DNA from: Chitinophaga pinensis
GTDB lineage: Bacteria > Bacteroidota > Bacteroidia > Chitinophagales > Chitinophagaceae
NCBI GenBank assembly: GCA_945878115.1
Contig: CAMDVD010000001.1
Span: 1 to 64,000 of the forward strand
Direction of reading: 5' to 3'
DNA: 64,000 nucleotides
Below, piece after piece: positions 44,752 through 56,177 of the stretch. Positions within the stretch are counted from its first letter, which is position 1. The number at the start of each line of letters is the position of its first letter. Below the pieces are notes generated by a model. It worked only from the letters and a program-made list of their open reading frames with translations. It made no database searches and was not told the DNA's origin. A program made the position numbers and the translations under genes.

Positions 44752-45162
44752 TTATTCAACGATATAATTAAATGTGATTTGATTATTAATAATGGTTTCC
44801 GTTTTTGCAATGCTACCAAAGCTGACCAGTAGTTTGGTTTCTGTAGATGGTACCAATATTTTTTCTGTAAAAGCTTCTGCCATATTCTGGTTTTTACTAA
44901 ATAATACCTCGCCATTTTCCATTTTGATCATCAAGGTATTGTTGACATTGGATGCCTGCGCTAAAGGTGTAACGTGTAGAATAATTTCATTGGTTGTAGT
45001 CCATCCAAATGATGGACTTACTTTCAGGTTTTTAAAAGAGGTAACGGCTGAGTTGTTGCCATTGGTTGATGGATCAAAGGGATTTGGTGCTTTCTTAGAG
45101 CAACTCGCGAACACTGTTGACAGGGCTGCGAGCAGAAGGGTGGTTTTGTTTACGATTTTCAT
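44752..45162 (-). CDS. Hypothetical lipoprotein upstream of the LruC-domain gene
   Basis: The start at 45162 gives MKIVNKTTLLLAALSTVFASCSKK, a lipoprotein signal with lipobox FASC; the longer open frame adds 81 residues of no consistent character and is rejected. The mature part is short (about 115 residues) with beta-rich text such as LKVSPSFGWTTTNEIILHVT and SSIAKTETI-like strands, suggesting a small beta-sandwich. It probably forms a two-gene unit with the LruC-domain protein. No family is recognised. Confidence 0.78.
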   Translation of the reverse strand: MKIVNKTTLLLAALSTVFASCSKKAPNPFDPSTNGNNSAVTSFKNLKVSPSFGWTTTNEIILHVTPLAQASNVNNTLMIKMENGEVLFSKNQNMAEAFTEKILVPSTETKLLVSFGSIAKTETIINNQITFNYIVE

Positions 45163-45668
45163 GTTATTTTTTTTGAATAGCAAGATTAATTTGAAAGAAA
45201 AGTATACTATACCATTTCCGTTAAACTGCGAAATAGGTCCGACAAACTGCAAAAATCGGGGGTTAAAAATTTGAAATATGCTTGAAGTTTGTTTATTTAA
45301 TAATTGGTCGAAATCTACTAAGAGGCTCATCAGAAACGAAAAAAATAGACAGATACTAGTGTTTCCCTTAATGAGGTGAACTTCATTAAGGCCAGAGAAT
45401 ATCATTTAATAGTTTGTTGAGTTTTCTACTTAATAATAATTGCTGTATATAGTGTTCGGCGCAGCGGCATATATAAGCTTAGATAGAATGGGTTCTCTAA
45501 CAGTCATTTTATAGAGCTTGCTCGTAAATCTCTAATTCATTCATCGGTATTGTAATAAGTCCACACAACTTTAATTATCTATAGCTCAATATGCACACCC
45601 GGATATGTAGAACATCGGATGTTCAAACTTGGGGCGATTTTTCTATAAAAAGGTGAATGTTAATGGAT
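45163..45668. other. 506-base intergenic region
   Basis: It holds a perfect nine-base hairpin CCTTAATGA / TCATTAAGG (45366-45391) and a small GAACAT-CGG-ATGTTC palindrome near 45612-45627. No gene was found; the lipoprotein promoter should lie near 45170-45260, but no full -7/-33 pair stands out. Confidence 0.45.
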
Positions 45669-46319
45669 TTATTTCTTCCAATTTTTATCCACCAAAAAAA
45701 CATAAACTTCTTTGGGTCCATGTACGCCAACGACCAATGTCTTTTCTATATCTGCAGTTCGGCTAGGTCCAGTAGTGAGGCTCAACATGGATGGTAAATT
45801 GTTCTTGTATTTTTCTTGCAACAGAGTAACGGCATTGCTTATATCCCATACCATTTGGTTCGCAAAGGCAATGGTAATATGTATAGGCGCATATACTGGT
45901 AAGGCACGCCCATAGTCTTGTCCTGAACTTAATATGGTGCTACCTGTGCGCGCAATCAAGCATTCGCATAAGGAGAGTCCAACTTCGATATTACGCATGT
46001 CGCTACCTTCTTGAATAAAATCTAAATGATGCTCTTTAAAGAGTTGTAATAAAAAAGAATCTTTGACATGAATGTGATCCCATTTCAAGGTATCGGCAAG
46101 TGCTGAAAGTTGTTGTATCATTTCAGATTCGTCGGCACAGTACACAAACTTGCCACCGAGTTTATTAAATTCAAAAGCAAATTTTTCTTCCATGCTTTTA
46201 TTATCCGTTGCAAAAAAAGAAGTTAATTTATCTGCTTCTGGAAAAGGCATGGGTACATGATTTTCGCTTAATGCCTTGCGTATAGAACCTAGAATATTTT
46301 CACGAGAGGGACTAGTCAT
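45669..46319 (-). CDS. LUD-domain protein, LutC/YkgG-like
   Basis: LutC-type proteins are linked to iron-sulfur-dependent lactate oxidation (LutABC). The LUD fold is seen in the N-terminal RENILGSIRKALSEN, the central EVGLSLCECLIARTGSTILSSGQDYGR and MLSLTTGPSRTADIEKTLVVGVHGPKEVYVFLVD at the C-terminus, which is the family signature. Length 216 is typical. lutA and lutB are not in the window; instead the gene follows ftsH by 12 bases in a presumed rsfS-ftsH-lutC operon, so its role here is unclear. Confidence 0.9.
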   Translation of the reverse strand: MTSPSRENILGSIRKALSENHVPMPFPEADKLTSFFATDNKSMEEKFAFEFNKLGGKFVYCADESEMIQQLSALADTLKWDHIHVKDSFLLQLFKEHHLDFIQEGSDMRNIEVGLSLCECLIARTGSTILSSGQDYGRALPVYAPIHITIAFANQMVWDISNAVTLLQEKYKNNLPSMLSLTTGPSRTADIEKTLVVGVHGPKEVYVFLVDKNWKK

Positions 46320-46331
46320 TCTACATTTATT

Positions 46332-48362
<2,031 letters not shown>

Positions 48363-48397
48363 TCGTTATGTATTCAGATCAAGTACTGAAAATCTAT

Positions 48398-48790
48398 TTA
48401 ATGATGTTGTTTTTGTTCGGCATCTTGCCATAATTCTTCTAAATTATAAAATCCTCGCATGTCGGGAGAAAGGCAATGTACCACTACATTGATATAATCA
48501 ACGAGTATCCATTTTTCACCTTGCTTTCCTTCCATTTTAAAAGGATGTTCTCCACACAATTCGAGGACTCTTTTTTCAATATTATCTGCAATGGCTTTCA
48601 ATAGTGTTGTATTGTTGGCTTCACAAATAATAAAAAAATCCGCAACGGCTTCAGGTATTTTTTTAAGATTTAGAGAAATAATTTCTTCTCCTTTTTTTTC
48701 ATCAATTGCAGCAATAATGACTTTAATAATTTTGCTGTTCTGCGTTAAACGGCTGATGGTTGTGGGTTTTGCTGCTGTATCTGTTTTCAA
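48398..48790 (-). CDS. rsfS: Ribosomal silencing factor RsfS
   Basis: RsfS binds ribosomal protein uL14 and blocks subunit joining during starvation. The conserved core is IIKVIIAAIDEKKGEEIISLNLKKI, VADFFIICEANNTTLLKAIADNIEKRV, and the signature GEKWILVDYINVVVHCLSPDMRGFYNLEELW. Length 130 fits. No ATG precedes the conserved N-terminus; the start at 48790 is TTG. It probably heads the operon with ftsH, 35 bases downstream. Confidence 0.94.
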   Translation of the reverse strand: MKTDTAAKPTTISRLTQNSKIIKVIIAAIDEKKGEEIISLNLKKIPEAVADFFIICEANNTTLLKAIADNIEKRVLELCGEHPFKMEGKQGEKWILVDYINVVVHCLSPDMRGFYNLEELWQDAEQKQHH

Positions 48791-48857
48791 GTCGATAAAA
48801 TATTTTTTGTTATATTGTGTTTATTAAATAATTTACAAATCTAAACAAAACATTTGA

Positions 48858-49610
48858 ATGCGAAGGAATTCAACTATTGGAGATGTGATTATTGAATTAA
48901 TTGAAATTGATAGTACCAATAATTATGCCATGCGTTTATTGAATGAAGGAATGGCAGAGCACGGTATGGCAATACGTGCTGATTTTCAATCTAACGGTAA
49001 AGGACAACATGGAAATGTGTGGCATGCAGAAGAATGTAAAAATTTATTATTGTCTGTAATCCTTGATACACGCAGCTTTTCCTTAGATAAGTTATTTTAT
49101 TTTAATGCCTTCTCCTGTATTTGTATTGCAGACCTTCTTATGTCTGTATATAATTTACGTGACATATCTATTAAGTGGCCAAATGACATATATGCAGGAG
49201 ATAAAAAGATTGCTGGCATCTTGATTGAAAATAATATCCGTGGTACAACTTGGACGAACGCCATTATTGGGCTAGGATTGAATGTAAATCAAACTCATTT
49301 CACGGATTTGCATCGAGCTACATCTATTGCAATAGAAAGCGCCTTAACAGTGAAAATTAATTTGGTGCTTGAAAATTTATTAAAGTCTATGAATAAATTT
49401 ATACATCGATTAGATACAAATCCTGAGGAATTATTAAAGATGTACAATGCCAGTTTGTATAAATTGAATAAGCAAATAAGCTTTAGTAAGAATGCTGAAA
49501 TGTATACAGGTAAGTTAGTTGGCGTAAATGAATTTGGCCAGATTGAAATCGAAGTAAAAAACAATATCCAGAAATTTAAACATAAGGAAATTGAATTCAT
49601 ACTAGATTGA
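48858..49610 (+). CDS. birA: Biotin--[acetyl-CoA-carboxylase] ligase
   Basis: It attaches biotin to carboxylase carrier proteins via biotinyl-AMP. Visible: IDSTNNYAMRLLNEG, ADFQSNGKGQHGNVWHAE (the GRGxxG-type biotin loop, here with GKGQHG), ISIKWPNDIYAGDKKIAGILIEN (the catalytic lysine region KWPND), and IIGLGLNVNQTHF. The N-terminal DNA-binding domain of the E. coli repressor type is absent; a small C-terminal SH3-like domain is present. It is 250 residues and divergent from rsfS, with 67 bases between starts. Confidence 0.95.
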   Translation: MRRNSTIGDVIIELIEIDSTNNYAMRLLNEGMAEHGMAIRADFQSNGKGQHGNVWHAEECKNLLLSVILDTRSFSLDKLFYFNAFSCICIADLLMSVYNLRDISIKWPNDIYAGDKKIAGILIENNIRGTTWTNAIIGLGLNVNQTHFTDLHRATSIAIESALTVKINLVLENLLKSMNKFIHRLDTNPEELLKMYNASLYKLNKQISFSKNAEMYTGKLVGVNEFGQIEIEVKNNIQKFKHKEIEFILD

Positions 49611-49663
49611 AAAAGTCGTAAGGCATAAGTAGAAAGGCATAAGTGGATCTAGTCACATCCTAT

Positions 49664-49690
49664 CTAACTACTAAATACTAACTACTCAAT
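49664..49690. repeat. CTAACTACTAAATACTAACT tract
   Basis: Low-complexity repeat of TACTAA/CTAACT between the convergent birA and tsf genes; the same type occurs at 4983-5056 and 27490-27525. Confidence 0.55.
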
Positions 49691-49735
49691 TCTGTTTAGT
49701 ATTTTACAATTCACAATTAAGCAAACATAAAAAAA

Positions 49736-49753
49736 CCATCTAATCATAGATGG
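49736..49753 (-). terminator. Terminator of the rplM-rpsI-rpsB-tsf operon
   Basis: Stem CCATCT / AGATGG with a six-base loop, followed on the minus strand by a run of seven T residues. It lies 26 bases past the tsf stop. Confidence 0.75.
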
Positions 49754-49778
49754 CTCTTTACTATTTTTAAATAATTAA

Positions 49779-50627
49779 TTATCCAATTTTCAAACGACAA
49801 AATGAGGTAACCGTCAATTCGTTTTCAACACTTTTTAAGTATTCAGTAACTGTTTTGCTACCATCTTTTACAAATGGTTGAGCAAGTAAGGTGTTTTCTT
49901 TAAAGTATGCATTGATTTTCCCATCCGCAATTTTTGAAATCATTTCCTCTGGTTTTCCTTCCATTTTTGGATCTGCTTTCATTTGTTCCATGATGATATC
50001 TTTCTCACGAGCAATTGTTTCGGCAGGCACAGCAGCAGGATCTACAGCAACTGGATTCATTGCAGCAATTTGCATAGCCACATCTTTTCCAGCTTGTTGA
50101 TTTGCATCATTAGCTGCTTTGTTCATCGCTACAAGAACGGCAACACGATAGCCGCTATGGTTATAGGCTGCAACACTTTCAGCATCTATACGTTCGAAGG
50201 AAGTGATATCGATTTTTTCGCCAATTTTAGCAACCGTATCCATCAATTTATCTTCCACTGTGATATTGTCATAAGCGCAAGCTTTTAATTCTTCAAGCGA
50301 AGTACAATTATTATCGATAGCAGTTTTGCTAAAGCTTAATGCTAAGTTGATAAAGTCTTCATTTTTAGAAACAAAATCTGTTTCAGAAGTAAGATTCATA
50401 ACGATTCCTGTCTTCTTATCGGCAGTAGTAGCGGCAATTACAAGACCTTCTTTTGCATCGCGGTCACTGCGTTTTGCAGCAACTTTTTGACCTTTTTTTC
50501 TCAAGAAATCAATAGCAGCTTCAAAGTCACCATTTGTTTCTACTAATGCTGCACGGCAATCCATCATGCCGGCACCAGTTTGCTGACGTAGTTTATTAAC
50601 GTCTGTAGCAGTTATAGTTACACTCAT
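49779..50627 (-). CDS. tsf: Translation elongation factor Ts
   Basis: EF-Ts regenerates EF-Tu-GTP. The N-terminal UBA-like part reads ATDVNKLRQQTGAGMMDCRAALVETNGDFEAAIDFLRKKG, and the core contains NLTSETDFVSKNEDFI with the TDFV contact motif, then QIAAMNPVAVDPAAVP. Length 282 is normal. It is the last gene of the operon, 75 bases after rpsB, with a hairpin terminator behind it. Confidence 0.98.
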   Translation of the reverse strand: MSVTITATDVNKLRQQTGAGMMDCRAALVETNGDFEAAIDFLRKKGQKVAAKRSDRDAKEGLVIAATTADKKTGIVMNLTSETDFVSKNEDFINLALSFSKTAIDNNCTSLEELKACAYDNITVEDKLMDTVAKIGEKIDITSFERIDAESVAAYNHSGYRVAVLVAMNKAANDANQQAGKDVAMQIAAMNPVAVDPAAVPAETIAREKDIIMEQMKADPKMEGKPEEMISKIADGKINAYFKENTLLAQPFVKDGSKTVTEYLKSVENELTVTSFCRLKIG

Positions 50628-50702
50628 TATATAGTTGTTTTTAAGGCTGTTTACACAGCAGTATAAATTATTGAATTAAAATAAATGGGGAAAGAATAAT
50701 GA

Positions 50703-51551
50703 TTATTTCTTAGCAGCAGTTGTTGTTCTTCTTGTGCCACTAGCCTTTTTGCGCGGTGCATTTCTATCACCTTCTGAAGTTTCATTATCTTTATCATTGC
50801 CAATAGAAGTTTTTTCTTCTGCATTTTCTTCATCAGAATCTTCCATTTTATCTTTTTCTGTTTCTCTTTCTTGTAATCCTTCAATGATAGCAGCAGTAAT
50901 AAAATTAGTAATGATAGCAATTGATTTAGTAGCATCATCATTGGATGGAATAGCAAAATCTACTTTATTTGGATCGCTATTTGTATCTACCATACCAACT
51001 GTTGTGATACCTAAACGTTTTGCTTCAGATAATGCGATATGTTCATGTGAAATGTCTACAATGAAAAGAGCTGAAGGCGTACGAGACATATTTGTAATCC
51101 CACCTAATACTTTATTCATTTTATCCATATCGCGCTTTAAAGTTAAACGCTCTTTTTTATTGATACTGATGCTACTATCTTCAAGCATTTTTTCAATGCT
51201 CTGCATTTTTTTTACGCTCTTACGGATAGTTCCAAAATTGGTCAACATACCACCTAACCAACGATCGGTAACATAAGGCATGTTTACTTTTTCTGCACAT
51301 TCTGTTACTATTTCTTTTGCTTGCTTTTTTGTAGCAACGAATAGAATTTTTTTACCGCTTTTTGCGATTTGTTTCAAAGCAGCAGCAGCTTCAGTTAATC
51401 CTTCAACGGTGCGATTCAAATCGATAATATGAATACCTTTTTTTTCTGCAAAAATGTATGGAAGCATTTTTGGATTCCATTTTTTACGTAAGTGACCAAA
51501 GTGTACGCCGGCCTCTAATAACTGCTGTTGTAATGTTGTATTTTCTGACAT
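50703..51551 (-). CDS. rpsB: 30S ribosomal protein S2
   Basis: Standard bS/uS2 text: LLEAGVHFGHLRKKWNPKMLPYIF, GIHIIDLNRTVE, ILFVATKKQAKEIV, RWLGGMLTNFGTIRKS, PSALFIVDISHEHIALSEAKRLGI and VDTNSDPNKVDFAIPSNDDATKSI. The last 50 residues or so are an acidic stretch (DKMEDSDEENAEEKTS) followed by a basic tail (RKKASGTRRTTTAAKK), a lineage-specific extension beyond the usual 240-260 residues. It lies between rpsI and tsf. Confidence 0.98.
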   Translation of the reverse strand: MSENTTLQQQLLEAGVHFGHLRKKWNPKMLPYIFAEKKGIHIIDLNRTVEGLTEAAAALKQIAKSGKKILFVATKKQAKEIVTECAEKVNMPYVTDRWLGGMLTNFGTIRKSVKKMQSIEKMLEDSSISINKKERLTLKRDMDKMNKVLGGITNMSRTPSALFIVDISHEHIALSEAKRLGITTVGMVDTNSDPNKVDFAIPSNDDATKSIAIITNFITAAIIEGLQERETEKDKMEDSDEENAEEKTSIGNDKDNETSEGDRNAPRKKASGTRRTTTAAKK

Positions 51552-51605
51552 GATATAAGTAAATCGTTGTTTGTTGTGAATGAAATAGTTAATGAAAAAT
51601 ACAGA

Positions 51606-51995
51606 TTAACGTTTAGAGAATTGATAACTTCTACGTGCTTTCTTATGACCAAATTTCTTACGTTCAACAGATCGTGAATCACGAGTAAGTAAACCAAGTG
51701 GTTTTAAAGTTAAACGCATTTCAGCTTCTACATTACATAAAGCACGAGAGATACCTAATTTGATAGCTTCAGCTTGGCCTTTTTGTCCGCCACCAGCTAC
51801 ATTTACATTTACATCATACTTGTCTAGAGACTGAATTGATTTCAAAGGAAGTTCAACTTGATTTTGAAGGTACATCAAAGGGAAGTACGATTTGTAATCA
51901 CGATCATTCACTGTAATTTTCCCGTTCCCTACAGAAAGGTATACGCGAGCTACTGCTTCTTTTCTACGACCAATTGCTTTTTTAAGTTTTTCCAT
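51606..51995 (-). CDS. rpsI: 30S ribosomal protein S9
   Basis: The protein begins KAIGRRKEAVARVYLSVGNGKITVN and ends with GLLTRDSRSVERKKFGHKKARRSYQFSKR, whose C-terminal Lys-Arg tail contacts P-site tRNA. Length 129 is normal. It lies 29 bases after rplM, the usual pair. Confidence 0.99.
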   Translation of the reverse strand: MEKLKKAIGRRKEAVARVYLSVGNGKITVNDRDYKSYFPLMYLQNQVELPLKSIQSLDKYDVNVNVAGGGQKGQAEAIKLGISRALCNVEAEMRLTLKPLGLLTRDSRSVERKKFGHKKARRSYQFSKR

Positions 51996-52024
51996 TATAC
52001 TAGAGGTATTTATGTGTTTTAATT

Positions 52025-52474
52025 TTAGTTTTGATAAGTTAATTCTGTTGGTTTTTGAGCAGAGTGCGGATGTTTATCACCTGCATAAACATTTAGTTTT
52101 GTATACATAGCTCTACCTAATTTATTTTTAGGCAACATTCCTTTTACAGCACGTTCAACAATGCGTTCTGGTCGGCGAGCTAATAAATTTTTAGCTGTTT
52201 CTTCTTTTTTACCACCTGGATAACCAGTATAATCTAAGTATACTTTTTGATTTAATTTGTCGCCAGTGAATACCACCTTGTCGGCATTGATTACAATCAC
52301 AAAATCGCCAGCATCTGCATGTGGTGTATAACTCGGTTTGTGTTTACCACGAAGCACTGCGGCGATTCGTGTACACATACGACCAACAGTTTGGTTTGTC
52401 GCATCAATCACAAACCATTCAGCTTGATGATTTTGTTTGTTTGCAAAAATTGTCTTGTAACTTAAATGTCTCAT
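52025..52474 (-). CDS. rplM: 50S ribosomal protein L13
   Basis: uL13 landmarks: WFVIDATNQTVGRMCTRIAAVLRGKHKPSYTPHADAGDFVIVINADKV, then YLDYTGYPGG and RAVKGMLPKNKLGRAMYTKLNVYAGDKHPH. It is 149 residues and first in the operon. The leader region upstream carries TTTTCTTTGCACTCC (52521-52507 on the minus strand), similar to the start region of rpsA. Confidence 0.99.
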   Translation of the reverse strand: MRHLSYKTIFANKQNHQAEWFVIDATNQTVGRMCTRIAAVLRGKHKPSYTPHADAGDFVIVINADKVVFTGDKLNQKVYLDYTGYPGGKKEETAKNLLARRPERIVERAVKGMLPKNKLGRAMYTKLNVYAGDKHPHSAQKPTELTYQN

Positions 52475-52982
52475 TTTATCAGAAATTAAATAGTTCTTAT
52501 TTTAAAGGAGTGCAAAGAAAAGCGTTGCAACTGTATTTTCCAACTATTTTTTCGAGTAATTTATAAATATGGTCATTAATTCATTGATAATCAGCACTAA
52601 AAAAGATATATATTTATTTTTCGTATATAATTTATAGTATTGGTTCTTTGGAAATGCATTGTATTTTCTTTCACCTTGGTTTACTTAATCATCTTCCTAT
52701 TCTATCTTATTATTAAATTGCAATAAGAAAAAGAATTACGATTTTTAATCATTTAAGAGACCTTCTAATTTTTGATTTTCCAAAATAAAGACAATAAAGG
52801 CATGAATAGATATTGTAAAAAAGTAGTATTAATACCTACCAATAAATAGTTACAGACGGTTGTATTTATAGATGAATGGTTCAAATGAAAAATTTTGTTA
52901 AAATTTTCTTGCATTTAAAAAATTAGTATATTAAGTTTACATCATTAATTTAACTAATTCACAAAATTTAAAAAAAGAAAGC
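52475..52982. other. Divergent promoter region between rplM and susC-like gene
   Basis: On the minus strand, TTTTCTTTGCACTCC (52521-52507) lies about 33-47 bases before the rplM start. On the plus strand, TTG (52909-52911), 20 bases and TAAGTTTA (52932-52939) form a possible promoter for the SusC gene. The remaining 350 bases are AT-rich with no open frame. Confidence 0.5.
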
Positions 52983-55900
52983 ATGAAGAAAAAATTACTC
53001 CTGACGCTGTCCATTCTTTTGATTGGACTACAAACGGTGCTGGCTCAGTCTGGCATGATTCGAGGAAAAATTACGGATGATCGAAGCGAAGGACTTCCCG
53101 GTGCAACCGTACGTGTAAAAGGCACCATTAAAGGAGCCGTCACAGATTTAAACGGAAATTTTAAAGTGAATGCAGAAGATGGTGCTACTTTGATTATTAG
53201 TGCGATTGGTATGAAAACTACTGAACAGCCAGCGCAAGACGGCATGAATGTAAAAATGGCGACTGAAACAAGAGGCATTGGCGAAGTAGTTGTTACTGCG
53301 CTTGCTATTCAACGTGAAAAACGAAGTTTGGGCTACTCAACAACGCAAATAAAAGGCGAAGAGTTGGTACAAGGTCAAGACAGAAATGTATTGAGCGCAA
53401 TCTCTGGTAAAGTAGCAGGTGTAAACATTACGAACACTTCAGGTTCACCAGGAAGTGGTACCCGCGTTGTTATTCGTGGTGGTTCTTCTGTTCAAGGAAA
53501 TAACCAAGCCCTAATTGTAGTGGATGGTGTTCCATTTGATAATAGTAATTTGCAAAATGGTGGAGATAACTTAAACAATCAAATAGATGCTGGTAATCGT
53601 GGTAATGATATTAATCCAGAAGATGTAGAAAGCATGACTGTACTTAAAGGTGCTACTGCAACTGCATTGTATGGTGCACGTGCTTCTAATGGTGCGATTA
53701 TCATCACAACAAAAAGAGGAAAATCAGGTCGTGGTGGTACAGGTAAAAATGCAACCTTTACTTCTAATTACGGCATGAGTGGTATTTTGATGTATCCTGA
53801 ATTCCAAAACAGCTGGGGACAAGGATATGGCGGCGAGTCACATTCTGAAGAGAATTGGAGTTGGGGTCGCAAATTCGATGACAAATTAGCTCCATGGGGT
53901 AATGTGGTAAATGGGGTTCAAAAAATTAAACCTTATTCTGCTTTAAAAGATAATGTCAAAGATTTTTTCCGCAGAGGTCAAACTATGCAAAATAATTTTT
54001 CTATTGGCGGTGGAAATGACAAAGGCAATTATTATGTGTCATTTAATAATTTGACAAGTGATGGTATCGTAGCTAATTCTGGATATAAAAGAACTGGTTT
54101 GCGTTTCAACGGAAGTTCTACGATGAATGATAAATTGTCTGCACAAATCGGTGTAAATTATACTAAAGTAAAAGGTGATTTATTTGCACAAGGGCAAGCA
54201 AATAATTCTTTTTATGATCAAATTTATCAAACCCCACGTGATATTCCAATGCGTGAATTACGAGACTTGAGTGATCCATTCAATACTTTAGAAGGTTATT
54301 ACGGTGCTTATACAGTAAATCCTTATTATGTTTTGGAAAATTACAAAAACCAAAATAATGTAGATCGTGTTGCTGGTAATGTTGATGTTACTTATAAGCC
54401 TTTCAAATGGTTACAAGTTTTAAATAGAACTACAAATGATTTTTATATTGATAATACGACACAATATTCACCTAAGTATAATATCACTCGTCCTGATTTT
54501 GGAATTGATATTAAAGAACCAGGTCAATATTCTATTGGGAATACAATCTATAACGAAACCAATAATGATTTGATGTTGACTTTTAAGCAAGGTTTGGCTA
54601 AGGATTTCTCCATGAATGCTTTGTTAGGACATAATGTAAGACAAAGAAGAGTTAGAAATTCATACACAGAAACTAAGGGAATTATTGCGAATGGTTGGGA
54701 AAATATTGATAATAATGCGGATGGCTTTAACGCAACAAGCAGTTTGTTTATGAAGAGATCTGTTGGATTATATGCTGATATCGGTTTTAATTATTCTGAT
54801 TATTTATTCTTAAACATAACTGGAAGAAATGATTGGTCGTCTACGTTGCCAACAGATAAGAATTCATATTTCTATCCAAGTGCATCATTATCCTTCGTGT
54901 TTTCTGATTTGTTGCAAAAACAAGCAGATATGAAAGATAATATTTTATCTTATGGTAAATTGAGAATGAGCTTAGCACGTGTAGGAAATGACGCTAGTGA
55001 ATATAAATTAAATGGAACATTTAGTAAAGGTTATGTTACAGATGGTTTTAATAATTCAGAACTTAACTTCCCAATAAATGGCACAGCTGGAGTTTCTTCT
55101 ACTAATTTGTTGGAAAACCCAAATCTTAAACCTGAAATAACAACGGCTCAAGAAATTGGTACAGAATTAGGATTTTTCCACGACCGATTAAAATTAGATG
55201 TATCATTATATAAAAGTACTGGTAAAGATCAAATTATTGATGTTGATTTACCTGCTTCAACTGGTTATACTGCTGGTGTTTTCAACGCAGGAAAAATTGT
55301 CAACAAAGGAATTGAAATAGCCATTTCTGGAACGCCAATTAAAATGGCAAACAGTTTGAAATGGGAATTGTTTATGACTTACACGAAAAACAAAAGCAAC
55401 GTAGAAGAATTATTTGGTGAGAATAAACAACTAAGTCTTGGTGGTTTTAATGGTATGAGTGTGGTTGCTGCAGTTGGTCAACCTTACGGTACGTTTTATA
55501 CCAAAGGACCTGAGCGTACTTCTACTGGCCAAGTCATTTGTGATCCAGCAACAGGAATGCCTATCTTAAGCCAATCACCACAATTGTATGGTTCATACAA
55601 TCCAGATTGGATGGGTAGTTTGGGTACTGATTTGTCCTACAAAGGACTTAAACTGCACATGTTATTTTTCCACAAGCAAGGCGGTCAATTCTACTCTCGT
55701 TTGAAAAATATTATGGAGTTTGTTGGTACAGCATCTACTACTGAGTATAACGATAGAGAAGATTTCGTAGTTCCAAATTCTGTGGTGGAAGTTAGTCCTG
55801 GTGTTTATGCAACTAATCAGACACCTGTAAGTGCTGAAACATATTGGACAGAACAATCGAATAATGAAATGAATATTTTGCCTGCTACATTTACGAAATT

Positions 55901-56156
55901 GAGAGAGGTTTCGTTGTCGTACAGCTTACCTAAAAGATGGATGAAAAAATCACCATTTGGTGCTGTTGAGTTCGGTCTTTATGGAAATAATTTATTCCTT
56001 TGGGTATCAAAAGAAACAAACGAATTTGGACAACGCAAGAATACTTTCAGTGATCCAGAAATTAGTGGTTTCGGAACCGGAAATGTACAAGGCATTGAAT
56101 TTGGTACTGTACCATCTTTGAAAAACTATGGCGTAAACTTAAAAATTACCTTTTAA
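52983..56156 (+). CDS. SusC/RagA-family TonB-linked outer-membrane transporter
   Basis: The signal peptide MKKKLLLTLSILLIGLQTVLAQ is followed by the carboxypeptidase-regulatory-like domain (MIRGKITDDRSEGLPGATVRV ... DLNGNFKV), a TonB/plug segment with GYSTTQIKGEELVQGQDRNVLSAISGKVAGV and the SusC signature VDGVPFDN ... INPEDVESMTVLKGATATALYGARASNGAIIITTK, then the barrel ending in NLKITF. At 1057 residues it is standard. With SusD (56178) it forms the lidded importer for oligosaccharides or peptides. No glycoside hydrolase is next to it, so the substrate cannot be assigned; the third gene is a small lipoprotein. Confidence 0.97.
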   Translation: MKKKLLLTLSILLIGLQTVLAQSGMIRGKITDDRSEGLPGATVRVKGTIKGAVTDLNGNFKVNAEDGATLIISAIGMKTTEQPAQDGMNVKMATETRGIGEVVVTALAIQREKRSLGYSTTQIKGEELVQGQDRNVLSAISGKVAGVNITNTSGSPGSGTRVVIRGGSSVQGNNQALIVVDGVPFDNSNLQNGGDNLNNQIDAGNRGNDINPEDVESMTVLKGATATALYGARASNGAIIITTKRGKSGRGGTGKNATFTSNYGMSGILMYPEFQNSWGQGYGGESHSEENWSWGRKFDDKLAPWGNVVNGVQKIKPYSALKDNVKDFFRRGQTMQNNFSIGGGNDKGNYYVSFNNLTSDGIVANSGYKRTGLRFNGSSTMNDKLSAQIGVNYTKVKGDLFAQGQANNSFYDQIYQTPRDIPMRELRDLSDPFNTLEGYYGAYTVNPYYVLENYKNQNNVDRVAGNVDVTYKPFKWLQVLNRTTNDFYIDNTTQYSPKYNITRPDFGIDIKEPGQYSIGNTIYNETNNDLMLTFKQGLAKDFSMNALLGHNVRQRRVRNSYTETKGIIANGWENIDNNADGFNATSSLFMKRSVGLYADIGFNYSDYLFLNITGRNDWSSTLPTDKNSYFYPSASLSFVFSDLLQKQADMKDNILSYGKLRMSLARVGNDASEYKLNGTFSKGYVTDGFNNSELNFPINGTAGVSSTNLLENPNLKPEITTAQEIGTELGFFHDRLKLDVSLYKSTGKDQIIDVDLPASTGYTAGVFNAGKIVNKGIEIAISGTPIKMANSLKWELFMTYTKNKSNVEELFGENKQLSLGGFNGMSVVAAVGQPYGTFYTKGPERTSTGQVICDPATGMPILSQSPQLYGSYNPDWMGSLGTDLSYKGLKLHMLFFHKQGGQFYSRLKNIMEFVGTASTTEYNDREDFVVPNSVVEVSPGVYATNQTPVSAETYWTEQSNNEMNILPATFTKLREVSLSYSLPKRWMKKSPFGAVEFGLYGNNLFLWVSKETNEFGQRKNTFSDPEISGFGTGNVQGIEFGTVPSLKNYGVNLKITF

Positions 56157-56177
56157 TTTAAACCCACAATTATAAAA

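Noticed and set aside
44792-45274. Plus-strand frame of 160 residues across the lipoprotein
   Set aside because: Shadow of the minus-strand lipoprotein, which has a clear signal peptide and lipobox.
45612-45627. GAACAT-CGG-ATGTTC palindrome as an SOS (LexA-type) box
   Set aside because: No SOS gene is adjacent, and a 6-bp stem in AT-rich DNA is weak evidence.
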